DNA of 64,000 nt from Thermincola ferriacetica (lineage in GTDB: Bacteria > Bacillota > Thermincolia > Thermincolales > Thermincolaceae). Positions 8,618 through 17,649 of the stretch are shown in pieces (the first letter of the stretch is position 1; every line of letters starts with the position of its first letter). Made by a program: the position numbers and the translations under genes. The stretch covers positions 1 through 64,000 of the forward strand of contig NZ_LGTE01000008.1 of the NCBI RefSeq assembly GCF_001263415.1, given 5' to 3'. The notes beneath the pieces were generated by a model. That model did no database searches and had not been told where the DNA came from. It saw only the letters and a program-made list of their open reading frames with translations.

Positions 8618-9892
8618 ATGATTGAGTGCAAAAAGTGCAAAAAAAATTCTGAGACCGCCTGTGCGGATTGTTATTCCCTTATTGACGGGGGGTTGCTGCG
8701 CAGGAAACTGGATTATTCCAAAAACATAATATTGGAATCTCCGGAAGGAGAAAAATATCCAGGGGAACTGTTCATGGTCAGCCCGGTAAGTTTAGGTATT
8801 AAATGTCAGGTTCCTTCAGGCAAGCATTATACTATAAACCTACAAGAAAACCTGCAGGTCAAAGTGCAAAAAATTTCCGACCGGGGCAAATTTGATTACC
8901 ATGGCTTTGATATTATAGAAGTCCGGCGGCAGGGGGAATGTTCCTACCGGTTAAATAACGATGAATATATGACCCTCACGATGTCGGACGAACAATTGGT
9001 TGAAAAAATTACGGAATCACTACCGGACAACGTGAAGGGCATTGTCTTCGAGAGGTTAACAAAAGAGCTGGAAAAGGCCAAAATTTTGGATTCACTCCAG
9101 GTTGGGCAGGTGTTTAAGTACCAAAAAGACACATTTAAGCCTTTAAATAAACGGGCAGGGCCCCTTTCATTACCTGTTCAGGACCTGGTTAAGGTTGCTA
9201 AAAAATGCTGTAGAACCGGGGAGCCTATGCGGGAAGTCCTGCTGGTGGGGGATAAAATGTATGATGCCCACGCTATCCCTTTTGACTATGATACCGGCGG
9301 TTTACTGGTGCTGGATGTAACTGCTGTTCTGGAGAAAGAGAGGGAGATAAAGAAAAAAGAAAAGCGGGTATACCGGGAAGTAATAGAGGCTGTCACCTGT
9401 GGCAAATTGCTTCTAGCCGAAAGAGAAGAAATCGCCGCCTATATGGCTGTTGGTACAACTGTTTTAAGCGCAAATTTTTGCAAACCGGAAGACCTCGATT
9501 CTGTAAGGAGAAAAATCGAACGTATATTTAACAAATGCGGAATAGATCAAAAAGAAATTACTGTTTTGCTGATTTGTATTTCCGAGGCTTTGACTAATGC
9601 AGTAAAACATGCTGATGGTGGAACTTGTAAAGTTAATATACTTTCAAACGGATTCAGGATTGAAGTTTCTGATACTGGGCCCGGGATTGCAATGGAGAAT
9701 TTACCAAAAGCGACATTAATGAAGAATTTTTCAACAAAGCAATCTTTGGGTTGTGGATTTACCATCATGTTAAAATATGCTGACAGGTTAATACTGTCCA
9801 CCGGTATAGAGGGAACAACGCTGATTATTGAGAAATCATGTATTTTACCGGTTGAAATTAGTTTAAACGATAGCATGGATAAGTTAACCTGA
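8618..9892 (+). CDS. RsbW/SpoIIAB-type anti-sigma factor kinase with N-terminal Cys-rich and PilZ-like region
   Basis: A 424-residue protein with a Cys-rich N-terminus (CKKCKKNSETACADC, candidate metal site) and a middle region of unclear fold (about 25-90 could be PilZ-like). The C-terminal GHKL ATPase (about 285-405) has the N box EALTNAVKHA and G1 box D-T-G-P-G-I-A plus NFSTKQSLGCG. This resembles the serine kinases of partner-switching modules, fused to extra sensory parts. The ATG at 8618 is nine bases after AGGAAGGA. It sits between a phosphatase and a second STAS gene, so it is likely the kinase of the switch. Confidence 0.8.
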   Translation: MIECKKCKKNSETACADCYSLIDGGLLRRKLDYSKNIILESPEGEKYPGELFMVSPVSLGIKCQVPSGKHYTINLQENLQVKVQKISDRGKFDYHGFDIIEVRRQGECSYRLNNDEYMTLTMSDEQLVEKITESLPDNVKGIVFERLTKELEKAKILDSLQVGQVFKYQKDTFKPLNKRAGPLSLPVQDLVKVAKKCCRTGEPMREVLLVGDKMYDAHAIPFDYDTGGLLVLDVTAVLEKEREIKKKEKRVYREVIEAVTCGKLLLAEREEIAAYMAVGTTVLSANFCKPEDLDSVRRKIERIFNKCGIDQKEITVLLICISEALTNAVKHADGGTCKVNILSNGFRIEVSDTGPGIAMENLPKATLMKNFSTKQSLGCGFTIMLKYADRLILSTGIEGTTLIIEKSCILPVEISLNDSMDKLT

Positions 9893-9916
9893 TATTCGAA
9901 TCCAAAGGGGGCTAAT

Positions 9917-10234
9917 ATGTCTTTAATAATTAAGAAAAAGGTAGAAGAAGAAGTGACTTATTACAGGTTAGCCGGCATCCTCGACATATCAACGGATGCA
10001 TTTGACGATAATTTCAGTGATTTAAAGGATGTAGGAGATTTAGTTATTGATATTGATGAGATCAGGTTTATCGATTCTTCGGGTATCAACCTATTAGCTC
10101 AGATTATCAAAAAATGTCAAAAGCAAAGAATTCCTATAAAAATTATAAATATTTCCAATGAAATTTTTGAAGTACTTGATTTGATAGGATTACCTGAATT
10201 ATTTGGAGAGGATATTTTTATTTTGAAAAAATAA
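9917..10234 (+). CDS. Second STAS-domain anti-sigma factor antagonist
   Basis: A 105-residue STAS protein with FIDSSGINLL, the conserved phospho-serine region. It is a paralogue of the STAS protein at 6876 but clearly different in sequence. It follows the GHKL kinase gene by 24 bp with AAAGGGGG before its ATG. Two antagonists with one kinase and one phosphatase suggest a branched partner-switching circuit, which is inference. No sigma factor gene is in the cluster. Confidence 0.87.
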   Translation: MSLIIKKKVEEEVTYYRLAGILDISTDAFDDNFSDLKDVGDLVIDIDEIRFIDSSGINLLAQIIKKCQKQRIPIKIINISNEIFEVLDLIGLPELFGEDIFILKK

Positions 10235-10265
10235 TCCTCCGGTTTTTAAGAAGGAGGGGTAGATA

Positions 10266-11867
10266 ATGTCATGGTCTTTAAAATATATAAAAAAGCTGCA
10301 AAGAGAAATAGAAAAATATAAAGAACAAATGCTATACGTTTTTAACAGTGAAGAGGATATTGCCAAACAGAGTTATCTACTCAGATTAAGCCAGGATCTG
10401 GATAAGTTAATGATTCGTTACCAAAGTTTTAAAAAATTGCTTACTTCTTTTCAAAATATGCCTTACAGTGTTGATTTTTATATGAATACAAAATTTTGTG
10501 AAGTAAGACTAGACGGGGACTGTCGGGTTTTAAACATTGATAAGGTTGAGAACAATTTGCTATATATAATTAAAGATAATTTCAATAATATTGTTGATGT
10601 ATTATACGGAATAGAATTAAACGGGAGACAACCGAATAAAAAAGCTAATAATTTTTCTTTTTGTGATTCAGGTATATCCATCTGGTTAGCAAACAAAATA
10701 TTTCATAAAGAGAAAAGTGAATTTTTACTTGTTCAGAACCGTGATTGCAGGATCATCGGTATTCTGGAAAAAAAACAAACGCAGCTCCTGTGCCGGCAAA
10801 AAGCAATGAGTGCAAGTGTAAGAAAAAAGCTCTGCCGGATTGAGGAAGCCTTTGAACATGTGCCGGCCAGTATTTTTGTTCTTGATCAAGAATTATATAT
10901 TGATTATGCAAATTCAGCAGCGATAAAAAATTTTAGTGAGGTTTTGCCGGTCAATTACCTGCACAGAAGGGCAGACTTGGTTTTTAGCGGATTCTTCAGC
11001 AACAGCTATAAAGAATTTATCAATAGTAAATTCTGGCAATACATAAAAAGTGGACAAGAATGTTCGGAAATTGAGGTGAAATTGTTAAATTATATATCTT
11101 TATCTGCGGGTATAAAAGTTATAAAAACTGGTTTTGACATAGAGTGTATAGTAGTTAGTTTTGTAAATTCCGATGACAATTCCGATGAGTTAAAACAAAC
11201 GGTTGAGGCGCTTAAGTCCACCACTGATGAACTATCACAGGCATTAAGTCTCTTTATCCCCCGTGAAATCGAAAGCAAATTAAGGCAGATTCCCGAATAC
11301 AAGGACATTTATAACCCTGAAACGAAAAAAATAACAGTTATCGCCAAAATAGACGAAGGCGGTTACTGGCATGTGGTAAATTGTTTAAGAATTCTTTGTC
11401 AAATAGATCGCCTTGGGGTTTTAAAAAGGTTTAATATTGATAAACAATTACTGATTCAAGCAATCCTGATTCATGATATCGGGAAAATTCAGCCTGTTCT
11501 TCGTATAGGAGATACAGTTGACCCAATGGCTGTATTTGAAAAGAGTAGCTTACATGCTTTAAGAAGCTCCGAGTTCTCTGCCCAAATGGGGTACAGTAAG
11601 TACGTTACATTGTTGGTAAAGTATCATCACCATCGTGAGGATGAACTTCCTCCAAATTTCCCTAGAGAGTTAATTCCGGCATTCAAACTTTTTAAAATAA
11701 TTGATGGTTTGTCAGCTGCCATTACCAGGAGAAATGCAACTGTTACTATGGAACTAAGTAATACCAAGCTGATTATTTATGAGGAAAACTTCGAACGTCC
11801 GGAATACAATAAGAAACATATTCTAAATTTTACTGATATGATAAATCCTGAGATTTCTATATGCTAG
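10266..11867 (+). CDS. PAS-HD domain signalling protein
   Basis: A 533-residue protein. About residues 195-270 look like a PAS sensor (FEHVPASIFVLDQELYIDYA). The C-terminal ~170 residues carry an HD-type metal-binding signature (ILIHDIGK, then YHHHREDELP and KLFKIIDGLSAAI). This is HD/HD-GYP-like hydrolase territory, but the canonical GYP motif is not present, so cyclic-di-GMP hydrolysis is not claimed. It is the last gene of the signalling operon, preceded by AAGGAGGGG. Possible roles are output or nucleotide second-messenger turnover. Confidence 0.65.
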   Translation: MSWSLKYIKKLQREIEKYKEQMLYVFNSEEDIAKQSYLLRLSQDLDKLMIRYQSFKKLLTSFQNMPYSVDFYMNTKFCEVRLDGDCRVLNIDKVENNLLYIIKDNFNNIVDVLYGIELNGRQPNKKANNFSFCDSGISIWLANKIFHKEKSEFLLVQNRDCRIIGILEKKQTQLLCRQKAMSASVRKKLCRIEEAFEHVPASIFVLDQELYIDYANSAAIKNFSEVLPVNYLHRRADLVFSGFFSNSYKEFINSKFWQYIKSGQECSEIEVKLLNYISLSAGIKVIKTGFDIECIVVSFVNSDDNSDELKQTVEALKSTTDELSQALSLFIPREIESKLRQIPEYKDIYNPETKKITVIAKIDEGGYWHVVNCLRILCQIDRLGVLKRFNIDKQLLIQAILIHDIGKIQPVLRIGDTVDPMAVFEKSSLHALRSSEFSAQMGYSKYVTLLVKYHHHREDELPPNFPRELIPAFKLFKIIDGLSAAITRRNATVTMELSNTKLIIYEENFERPEYNKKHILNFTDMINPEISIC

Positions 11868-11933
11868 GTACATACATATGATTATAACATATTAAGGACG
11901 AAATGTTGCGCCGGTATGGAAATGTCCTGTTTA

Positions 11934-11980
11934 CAAAAAAAGCGCTTTGTCCGGGTTGATTTCCCGGATAAAGCGCTTCT
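11934..11980 (-). terminator. Intrinsic terminator of htrA
   Basis: A 16-bp near-perfect hairpin AAGCGCTTTGTCCGGG (11940-11955) / CCCGGATAAAGCGCTT (11963-11978) is followed on the minus strand by a seven-T run. It ends the leftward htrA transcript and may also stop the rightward operon. Confidence 0.88.
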
Positions 11981-12054
11981 ATCCTGAAACGGCCAAATTT
12001 GAATGTTTTTCATTAGTACTATTCGAATACTACCCGTTTATTTGCTGGATACTA

Positions 12055-13200
12055 TCATTTTTTCTCGCCGACGGTTACGGTGACGAAGCTGGAATGGCCG
12101 TTGCGGAAAACCTGCATGACCAGTTTGTCTCCGACTTTGGATTTCTTAACCAGGTCAACAACTTCGTCCGAATTCTTGATTTTCTTTTTATTAATTTCGA
12201 GAATAATATCCCCTCTCTGTAATCCTGCGGAATCTGCCGGACTGCCGGGCGTGACATCGGCTATGACAGCTCCGTTTGTTCCCGGGGCACCAAAATAATC
12301 AGCCAATTCTTTGTCCAGGGTTTGCAGGTATACCCCCAAGTACGGGTGGACCACTTTACCTTTGGTTATTAACTGGTCCAGCACCTGTTTAACGGTGGCG
12401 GAAGGAATAGCAAAGCCGATCCCTTGCGCGGAAGCATTAACGGCGGTATTAATTCCAATTACTTCACCACCGGTATTTAGCAGCGGACCGCCGCTGTTAC
12501 CAGGGTTTATTGCGGCATCGGTTTGCAGCAGGTTTTTATATTCCTTGCCGCTGATATTAACCGGACGGCCTTTGGCGCTTATTACCCCAACGGTAACGGT
12601 ATGGTCAAGGCCGTACGGGTTGCCTATGGCAATTACCCAGTCGCCTACCTGGATACGGTCGGAATCGCCCAACTTCAGGGTTGGTAATGCCCCTTTGGGG
12701 TTAACTTTAATCAGGGCCAGGTCCAGCTCCTCATCAGCTCCGATCACCCTGGCATCCAGAGGGGTTTGCATACCCTGAATTTTAACCTTAATTTTTTGGG
12801 CATTCCTTATGACATGTTCATTGGTAAGTATATATCCGTCCGGCTTTATAATAAAGCCTGTTCCCAACCCTTTTTCGGTCCTGGGGGTAAGGTCGAACTG
12901 ACTGCCAAAGAATTCACGGAAAAAGGGATCGTTGAAGAAGGGGTTATCCTGCAAGCCATTTTGGTTAACTACTTCTGTCTCAATGTTGACTACCGCCGGG
13001 CTGACTTCTTTCACAGTGGTTGATATTGTCGTGGGCCCTATGGTGATGGCGGGTGACTTGTTCTCATTTGGATTATTGGCTAAAACCGGTGTGGGCTTGT
13101 ACATGTGTAAGGCCCAACTGCCGCCCAGGGTAAAGACGGCGCCGCAAATAAAGCTTAGTATGACTATGCCGACAATAAAAGATTTCCTCTGGAACGACAT
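12055..13200 (-). CDS. HtrA/DegP-type trypsin-like serine protease with PDZ domain
   Basis: A 381-residue envelope protease. A single N-terminal transmembrane anchor (about 8-32) is followed by the trypsin-like domain with catalytic His (TNEHVIRN), Asp (ELDLALIK) and Ser (NPGNSGGPLL). A C-terminal PDZ domain (about 290-375) has the GSPADSAGLQRGDIILEINK core. It degrades misfolded secreted proteins outside the membrane. The ribosome site CGAGGTGAG lies seven bases before the ATG. The gene is monocistronic, with its own terminator at 11940. Confidence 0.95.
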   Translation of the reverse strand: MSFQRKSFIVGIVILSFICGAVFTLGGSWALHMYKPTPVLANNPNENKSPAITIGPTTISTTVKEVSPAVVNIETEVVNQNGLQDNPFFNDPFFREFFGSQFDLTPRTEKGLGTGFIIKPDGYILTNEHVIRNAQKIKVKIQGMQTPLDARVIGADEELDLALIKVNPKGALPTLKLGDSDRIQVGDWVIAIGNPYGLDHTVTVGVISAKGRPVNISGKEYKNLLQTDAAINPGNSGGPLLNTGGEVIGINTAVNASAQGIGFAIPSATVKQVLDQLITKGKVVHPYLGVYLQTLDKELADYFGAPGTNGAVIADVTPGSPADSAGLQRGDIILEINKKKIKNSDEVVDLVKKSKVGDKLVMQVFRNGHSSFVTVTVGEKK

Positions 13201-13502
13201 AAATGCTCACCTCGTACACTTAATTTATCTATGGTCAACATTTTAATAATGTAATTTTAAAACCAGACTGCATCTAGTGATGACTTTTATTGTAAATACA
13301 AGTTCTGCCATATTCAAGGTTGGAAAATATCTATATAGCAAGCTTATCTTTTATTTATCACAATTATTTTGAATAGGTGAATCATATTCAATTTTTTCTA
13401 GGTCAAACTTTAATTTGCTAAGTTATAGAAAATAAATAACTTGATCAGTTTAGTTAGTGTAAAATATTCTTGAGGGAATTATGTGAAGATGGGAGTACAT
13501 GA
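13201..13502. other. Divergent promoter region between htrA and the DUF1624 gene
   Basis: About 300 bp of AT-rich sequence with no gene. It must hold the promoters for both divergent genes. Candidate -10-like hexamers are too numerous in the AT-rich background to choose between them. Confidence 0.4.
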
Positions 13503-14195
13503 ATGTTGAACAGGGACGAAAGAAAAAGGATCTGGGAATTGGATTTTTTGCGGGGCATAGCTTTAATACTGATGATAATTTTTCACTTTTTATATGACCT
13601 GAATGAGTTTTTTCATTACCCGGTGGCTTATTATACAGGAGTTTACTATTATATAGGCAAGGTTTCTGTCATTCTTTTTATGTTGATATCGGGTATCAGT
13701 TCATCATTAAGCCGCAATAACCTGAAACGGGGATTGCGTTTATTGATTATTGCGATGGGTATTACTGCCGTTACCCACCTATGGCAGGCCCAGTGGGGTA
13801 TTAAATTCGGGATTCTCCATTTTTTGGGGGTAAGCATTATGCTTTATCCTGCCCTCGCCAGACTTCCTTCAATAGCATTGCCGGTGCTGGGGACATTGGC
13901 GATATGGGCCGGGCGGTTTTTACCGGAAGTATCATTTGATTACCTGTTTCCCCTAGGGATTAAAAGCAGCAACTTTGTTTCATCTGATTATTATCCGTTA
14001 ATTCCCTGGCTCGGCGTTTTTGTCTATGGTGTTTTTCTTGGCAAGGTTTTATACAAAAACCATAAAAGTTTGCTCAAGTTTCGTTTCAGTCCACAAAACC
14101 CAGTTAATTACCTGGGCGCCCATACTTTGATTGTCTACCTCATTCATCAACCCCTGTTACTGTTGATGTTGAATATAATTTTTCACTTTTTGTAA
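13503..14195 (+). CDS. DUF1624-type membrane protein (heparan-glucosaminide acetyltransferase-like)
   Basis: A 230-residue polytopic membrane protein with about six to seven hydrophobic helices. It begins with RKRIWELDFLRGIALILMII, the conserved D-x-L-R-G-x-A start of DUF1624 and acyltransferase-3-like proteins, and contains IIFHFLYDL and YLIHQP motifs. Relatives include HGSNAT-like transmembrane acetyltransferases, but the bacterial substrates are unknown. No partner gene shows its function. The start codon is clear; the ribosome site (GATGGGAG) is modest. Confidence 0.8.
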   Translation: MLNRDERKRIWELDFLRGIALILMIIFHFLYDLNEFFHYPVAYYTGVYYYIGKVSVILFMLISGISSSLSRNNLKRGLRLLIIAMGITAVTHLWQAQWGIKFGILHFLGVSIMLYPALARLPSIALPVLGTLAIWAGRFLPEVSFDYLFPLGIKSSNFVSSDYYPLIPWLGVFVYGVFLGKVLYKNHKSLLKFRFSPQNPVNYLGAHTLIVYLIHQPLLLLMLNIIFHFL

Positions 14196-14280
14196 TAAAC
14201 ATGTTGTAATTCAAGGAAATGGCATTCAACAGGTAGAATTAATAAAATAACTCAACTTTAGCACTTAAAAACATTAACAA

Positions 14281-14323
14281 AGCCCTGTAACGGTGAAAAC
14301 AACCGTTGCTCCGGAGCGGCGAA
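14281..14323 (+). repeat. Half-copy of dispersed repeat family A
   Basis: CCTGTAACGGTGAAAACAAC followed by CGTTGCTCCGGAGCGG matches the left arm of the palindromic repeat at 365. It ends some 20 bases before the PduL-GNAT start, so it lies in that gene's leader. Confidence 0.7.
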
Positions 14324-14340
14324 AAGAAGGTGCGTTATTC

Positions 14341-15543
14341 ATGACATTATCCCTTACCGTGCCCATCAAAATACTAAAACACCATGTCCATTTATCTCTG
14401 GACCATGCAAAAATTTTATTCGGCGACGAAATAGCGCAACAGGAACCTAATTACGCTGCCGGGACCGGCAATTACAGGACGGATAAATTCATTGACGTCG
14501 TGGGGCCAAAGGGGGAGATTCACAACGTAGCCGTGGTTGAACCCTACCGGGATAAAACTCAGGTGGAAATTTCCCAGTCGGCGGCCATTGAGTTAGGGTT
14601 AAAAGTTCCTTTAAAAGATTCCGGCGACCTTGAGGGAACACCGGGCGCTGTATTAATTGGGCCAATGGGAACGGTGGCAATCGGGGCGGGTATTATAATT
14701 CCCAATTCTCACGTACATTTAAGTAGGGAAGACGCACAAAAACTATCCTTGTCTAACGGGGATAGGGTAAATCTTTTGGTGCAGGGCTTAAAGAAAATAG
14801 AATACCAGGATATTCTCGTCAGGGTTGAACCGGCGTCGGAGTCGCAGGTGCATTTGGGCTTTGATGAGGCCAATGCAGCTATTGTTGAGAGTGGTGCTTC
14901 AGCCGTGATCAGAGTACATAATTACCCCTTTTTTTACGATAATGATGGGATTCCTGTGGTTTTGCCCCGTTTTGCGGATATTAAAATTTCCTTATTGAAC
15001 AAGGCTAATTGTTCCCTGGCGGTGGAAGCTATCAATTTCTGTACGAATATATTTGAATTTACTCCCACCGAGAAAAGAAGGATGACCAACAACCTTTTGA
15101 AAGTTCAGCGCGGGGAATCGGACGATTACTTCTTCCTGGTTGCCAGTGATGCTGAAAGCGTCATAGGGGTAACTTCCACCTACTATTTACCGGATCTCAA
15201 AATGGCATTCATGGAATTCATCGCTGTTGCCCCTCATTGCCAACGCAGGGGCTTAGGCTCGTACCTGTATTACCAGACGTTAAATACCCTAAGCAAAGCG
15301 GGGAAAGAATTGGTGGCCATGGTCTTTGAGGTGCGCTCCACCAGGGACGGCCTGGCTCGGCGGAAGGAATTCTTTTTAAATTTGGGAGCTGTACCTATCA
15401 ACCTGCAGTTCTACCCTATCGGTCACAAAATGGACCCGGAATTGATGCTCATGTTGAAACCAATGTCGGCCAATTTTTGCCTGAATACTCCGGTGCTGGT
15501 CAAATTTTTCAGCAGTTTATCCAAACGACTGATGGAAGTCTGA
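14341..15543 (+). CDS. PduL-type phosphotransacylase fused to a GNAT acetyltransferase
   Basis: A 400-residue two-domain protein. Residues ~1-205 match PduL phosphate acyltransferase: HHVHLSLDHAKILFG, KTQVEISQSAAIELG, the SGDLEGTPGAVLIGP core and the second His motif NSHVHLSREDAQKL, i.e. the metal-binding histidines. Residues ~235-370 form a GNAT fold (FMEFIAVAPHCQRRGLGSYL, the acetyl-CoA pyrophosphate loop). PduL interconverts acyl-CoA and acyl phosphate, while GNAT uses acetyl-CoA to acylate amines. The ATG at 14341 is preceded by AGAAGGTG; an upstream GTG at 14293 would read through a repeat and is not favoured. The fusion is unusual. Confidence 0.82.
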   Translation: MTLSLTVPIKILKHHVHLSLDHAKILFGDEIAQQEPNYAAGTGNYRTDKFIDVVGPKGEIHNVAVVEPYRDKTQVEISQSAAIELGLKVPLKDSGDLEGTPGAVLIGPMGTVAIGAGIIIPNSHVHLSREDAQKLSLSNGDRVNLLVQGLKKIEYQDILVRVEPASESQVHLGFDEANAAIVESGASAVIRVHNYPFFYDNDGIPVVLPRFADIKISLLNKANCSLAVEAINFCTNIFEFTPTEKRRMTNNLLKVQRGESDDYFFLVASDAESVIGVTSTYYLPDLKMAFMEFIAVAPHCQRRGLGSYLYYQTLNTLSKAGKELVAMVFEVRSTRDGLARRKEFFLNLGAVPINLQFYPIGHKMDPELMLMLKPMSANFCLNTPVLVKFFSSLSKRLMEV

Positions 15544-15555
15544 TTCCTGCCAATT

Positions 15556-16659
15556 TTAATACGTATTCTTGATAATCAGCAATTTTTGCAGAAAGGCCGG
15601 ATTTAATTGATAGAGGGACTCCTGCCGATTATATTTTAAATCAATTTTCAGGGAACACCACCGGTTATAAGGCCCTCTGGCGAAGGATGCCGAAACAACG
15701 GCCTTATAACAGGTCCCGTCCAGCTTATAAAGGTTTCTGAGGGTGACGCTTATAATGCCTGATTTTTTCAGCAGGTCCCGGGGCACCGGGCGGGTGAGGA
15801 AAATGTTCAAAGTCCTGCCGTCCTGCTGGTCAATGGCTGTTAAAGCGCCCAGAATGGCTTCCTCGGGAGAGGTTTTTTTAAACATCTTCTTAATTTGACC
15901 GGCTGCTTTGAAAATCAACATTTTATTAGCTAGATTCATGCTTTTGTTAGTGCCGGCGTCCACAAAATATAAGGAAAAAAGCTGTTCTTTTCCTTGTGGC
16001 ATACCGGCCAGGCAGGCGGCTATCTTTTTATTTTCCAGGTAGACCACTACTGCTCTGCGTTTCCAACTCCATTTTCCGCCAAATATCTTTTTTAGCAGTG
16101 ATTTATTTACCTGGTTTACCGGCGCAATTCTGGCCAGGTTATAACCTCCCCTGCGGGTAACCCATATTTTTATCCCACTGTCCAGGTCCCTAATCATTAC
16201 AGTTTTGTTAATCAGAAAACTTTGTTTTACTGTTGGCCAGGGAACCGGTTCTCCATAAGGACTTTTTCTTTTTAATTCAATGATGATTTTCTTAAGTTCA
16301 GCGCGCAAAGGAGCATCTGCCTGCAGGGAAACGCCTTCTTCTTTATTATAGAGCAGGGATGGAGCATTAAAGACATAAGTCCTGGTATGGCGCCGGCTGG
16401 TAATATGAACATAAAAGCGGCCCGGTTTTTGGTCCGTTGGCCCAGTGGTTTTTGCCTCTTTAATCAGCCGATCAAGTCTTTTGATATATACCGGGTCTTT
16501 ACTATCGTAGGAGGCAGCCAGCTCCGGGGAACTGAACTTAATCAGGTAAGGCTCATTCCACCACCGATAAGCAAAAAACAGTGATACGGCCATTGATATG
16601 GCCAGAAGTTGCAGGAATATTTTGCGTAAATCGATAAAGACAACCTTTGATGAACCCAT
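15556..16659 (-). CDS. Membrane-anchored protein of unknown function
   Basis: A 367-residue protein with one N-terminal transmembrane segment (about 14-32) and an extracytoplasmic remainder. A conserved-looking stretch ATRE-free, SPEEAILGALTAIDQQDGRTL near the C-terminus, resembles the spaced helices of DUF4829-like domains, but this is not secure. No catalytic motif is evident. The gene converges on the PduL-GNAT gene with only 12 bp between stops. GGGGGAGAA precedes the ATG. The function is unknown. Confidence 0.7.
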   Translation of the reverse strand: MGSSKVVFIDLRKIFLQLLAISMAVSLFFAYRWWNEPYLIKFSSPELAASYDSKDPVYIKRLDRLIKEAKTTGPTDQKPGRFYVHITSRRHTRTYVFNAPSLLYNKEEGVSLQADAPLRAELKKIIIELKRKSPYGEPVPWPTVKQSFLINKTVMIRDLDSGIKIWVTRRGGYNLARIAPVNQVNKSLLKKIFGGKWSWKRRAVVVYLENKKIAACLAGMPQGKEQLFSLYFVDAGTNKSMNLANKMLIFKAAGQIKKMFKKTSPEEAILGALTAIDQQDGRTLNIFLTRPVPRDLLKKSGIISVTLRNLYKLDGTCYKAVVSASFARGPYNRWCSLKIDLKYNRQESLYQLNPAFLQKLLIIKNTY

Positions 16660-16804
16660 TGGTTTTTCTCCCCCGGATTGTATTTTGAGTGTTTCAGGAC
16701 AAATTGTTCCTTAATTATTTATATTTTGGAAACAAAAAAAATTACCATTTTACTTGTTTTTAGTGTATTATGTATTTGAGCTATATTTTTTCGGGAGGAT
16801 AGCC

Positions 16805-17473
16805 ATGCGGGTTTTAATAAAAGACGTTATGTCCAAAGGAGTCGTGAAATTACATAAAGACTGGCCTGTCCGCAAGGCAGCCCAGATATTTTTGGAAAGG
16901 GTAATAGACGGTGCGCCTGTTGTCGACAATGAAAACCGTGTGGTGGGTATTTTTACCAAAACCCACCTGATGAGGGCCCTGGACAAGTCGCTGGATATGC
17001 CGGTGGAACGTTTGATGAACAAAAACGTGATATTTATAAGTGAAACACTGCCTGTTGAAGAAGCGCTGAATATACCTGTCGGTCGGCTCCCTGTTGTAGA
17101 CGACGACGGCAATATGGTGGGATGGCTGACCAGGACGGACTTGGCTTTTGCCTTTATCGATCAGTATAAAAAAGCTATTGAGGGGTTATCAGCAATTATA
17201 GATTCCCTTTATGTGGGTGTTTTGGCTGTGGACCGGAAGGGCCAGATTTCACTGGTTAACAAAAAGGCGGCCAGTTTGCTGGATATTGATCCTGCTAAAG
17301 TTTTGGGCAATTCCGTGGATCAGGTTTTGCCATTGCCGGTTAATAAGGCGATCGTGAAAAACCAGAGTATTAGTGGACTGGACCTCAGTGGGAGCGGTTA
17401 TCCGGTTGTTGCTGATATCACCCCTGTTGTCAGTAATGGCGAAGTAACCGGAGCAGTTGCGGTTTTCCGATAA
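16805..17473 (+). CDS. Tandem CBS-domain protein with C-terminal PAS
   Basis: A 222-residue protein with two CBS domains (about 1-58 and 62-118: MSKGVVKLHKDWPVRKAAQI, then PVVDNENRVVGIFTKTHL, LPVVDDDGNMVGWLTRTDL). They are followed by a PAS-like domain (about 128-222: IIDSLYVGVLAVDRKGQISLVNKKAASLLDI). This is the N-terminal half of CBS-PAS sigma-54 activators, but no AAA+ or DNA-binding part follows, so it is a stand-alone sensor or a truncated relative. CBS pairs bind adenine nucleotides. The ATG at 16805 has GGGAGGA upstream, and a terminator follows. Confidence 0.85.
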   Translation: MRVLIKDVMSKGVVKLHKDWPVRKAAQIFLERVIDGAPVVDNENRVVGIFTKTHLMRALDKSLDMPVERLMNKNVIFISETLPVEEALNIPVGRLPVVDDDGNMVGWLTRTDLAFAFIDQYKKAIEGLSAIIDSLYVGVLAVDRKGQISLVNKKAASLLDIDPAKVLGNSVDQVLPLPVNKAIVKNQSISGLDLSGSGYPVVADITPVVSNGEVTGAVAVFR

Positions 17474-17493
17474 ATGCATCATTTTACCAGAAA

Positions 17494-17538
17494 GACCCGG
17501 GTCGGGAAACTTTACCTGAAGCCGGGTTTGTTTTTTAC
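17494..17538 (+). terminator. Intrinsic terminator after the CBS-PAS gene
   Basis: The stem ACCCGG (17495-17500) / CCGGGT (17522-17527) has a 20-base loop and is followed by TTGTTTTTT. Confidence 0.6.
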
Positions 17539-17649
17539 AAGGCAGAATAAAGGAATATCTGAAAAAAAGTCGAATAAAAAAATAATATTAAGAAAATTAA
17601 GAAATTCGCGCGTGCTTTAAGAAACGGTAGCAGAAAGGAGCGGGCGGTA

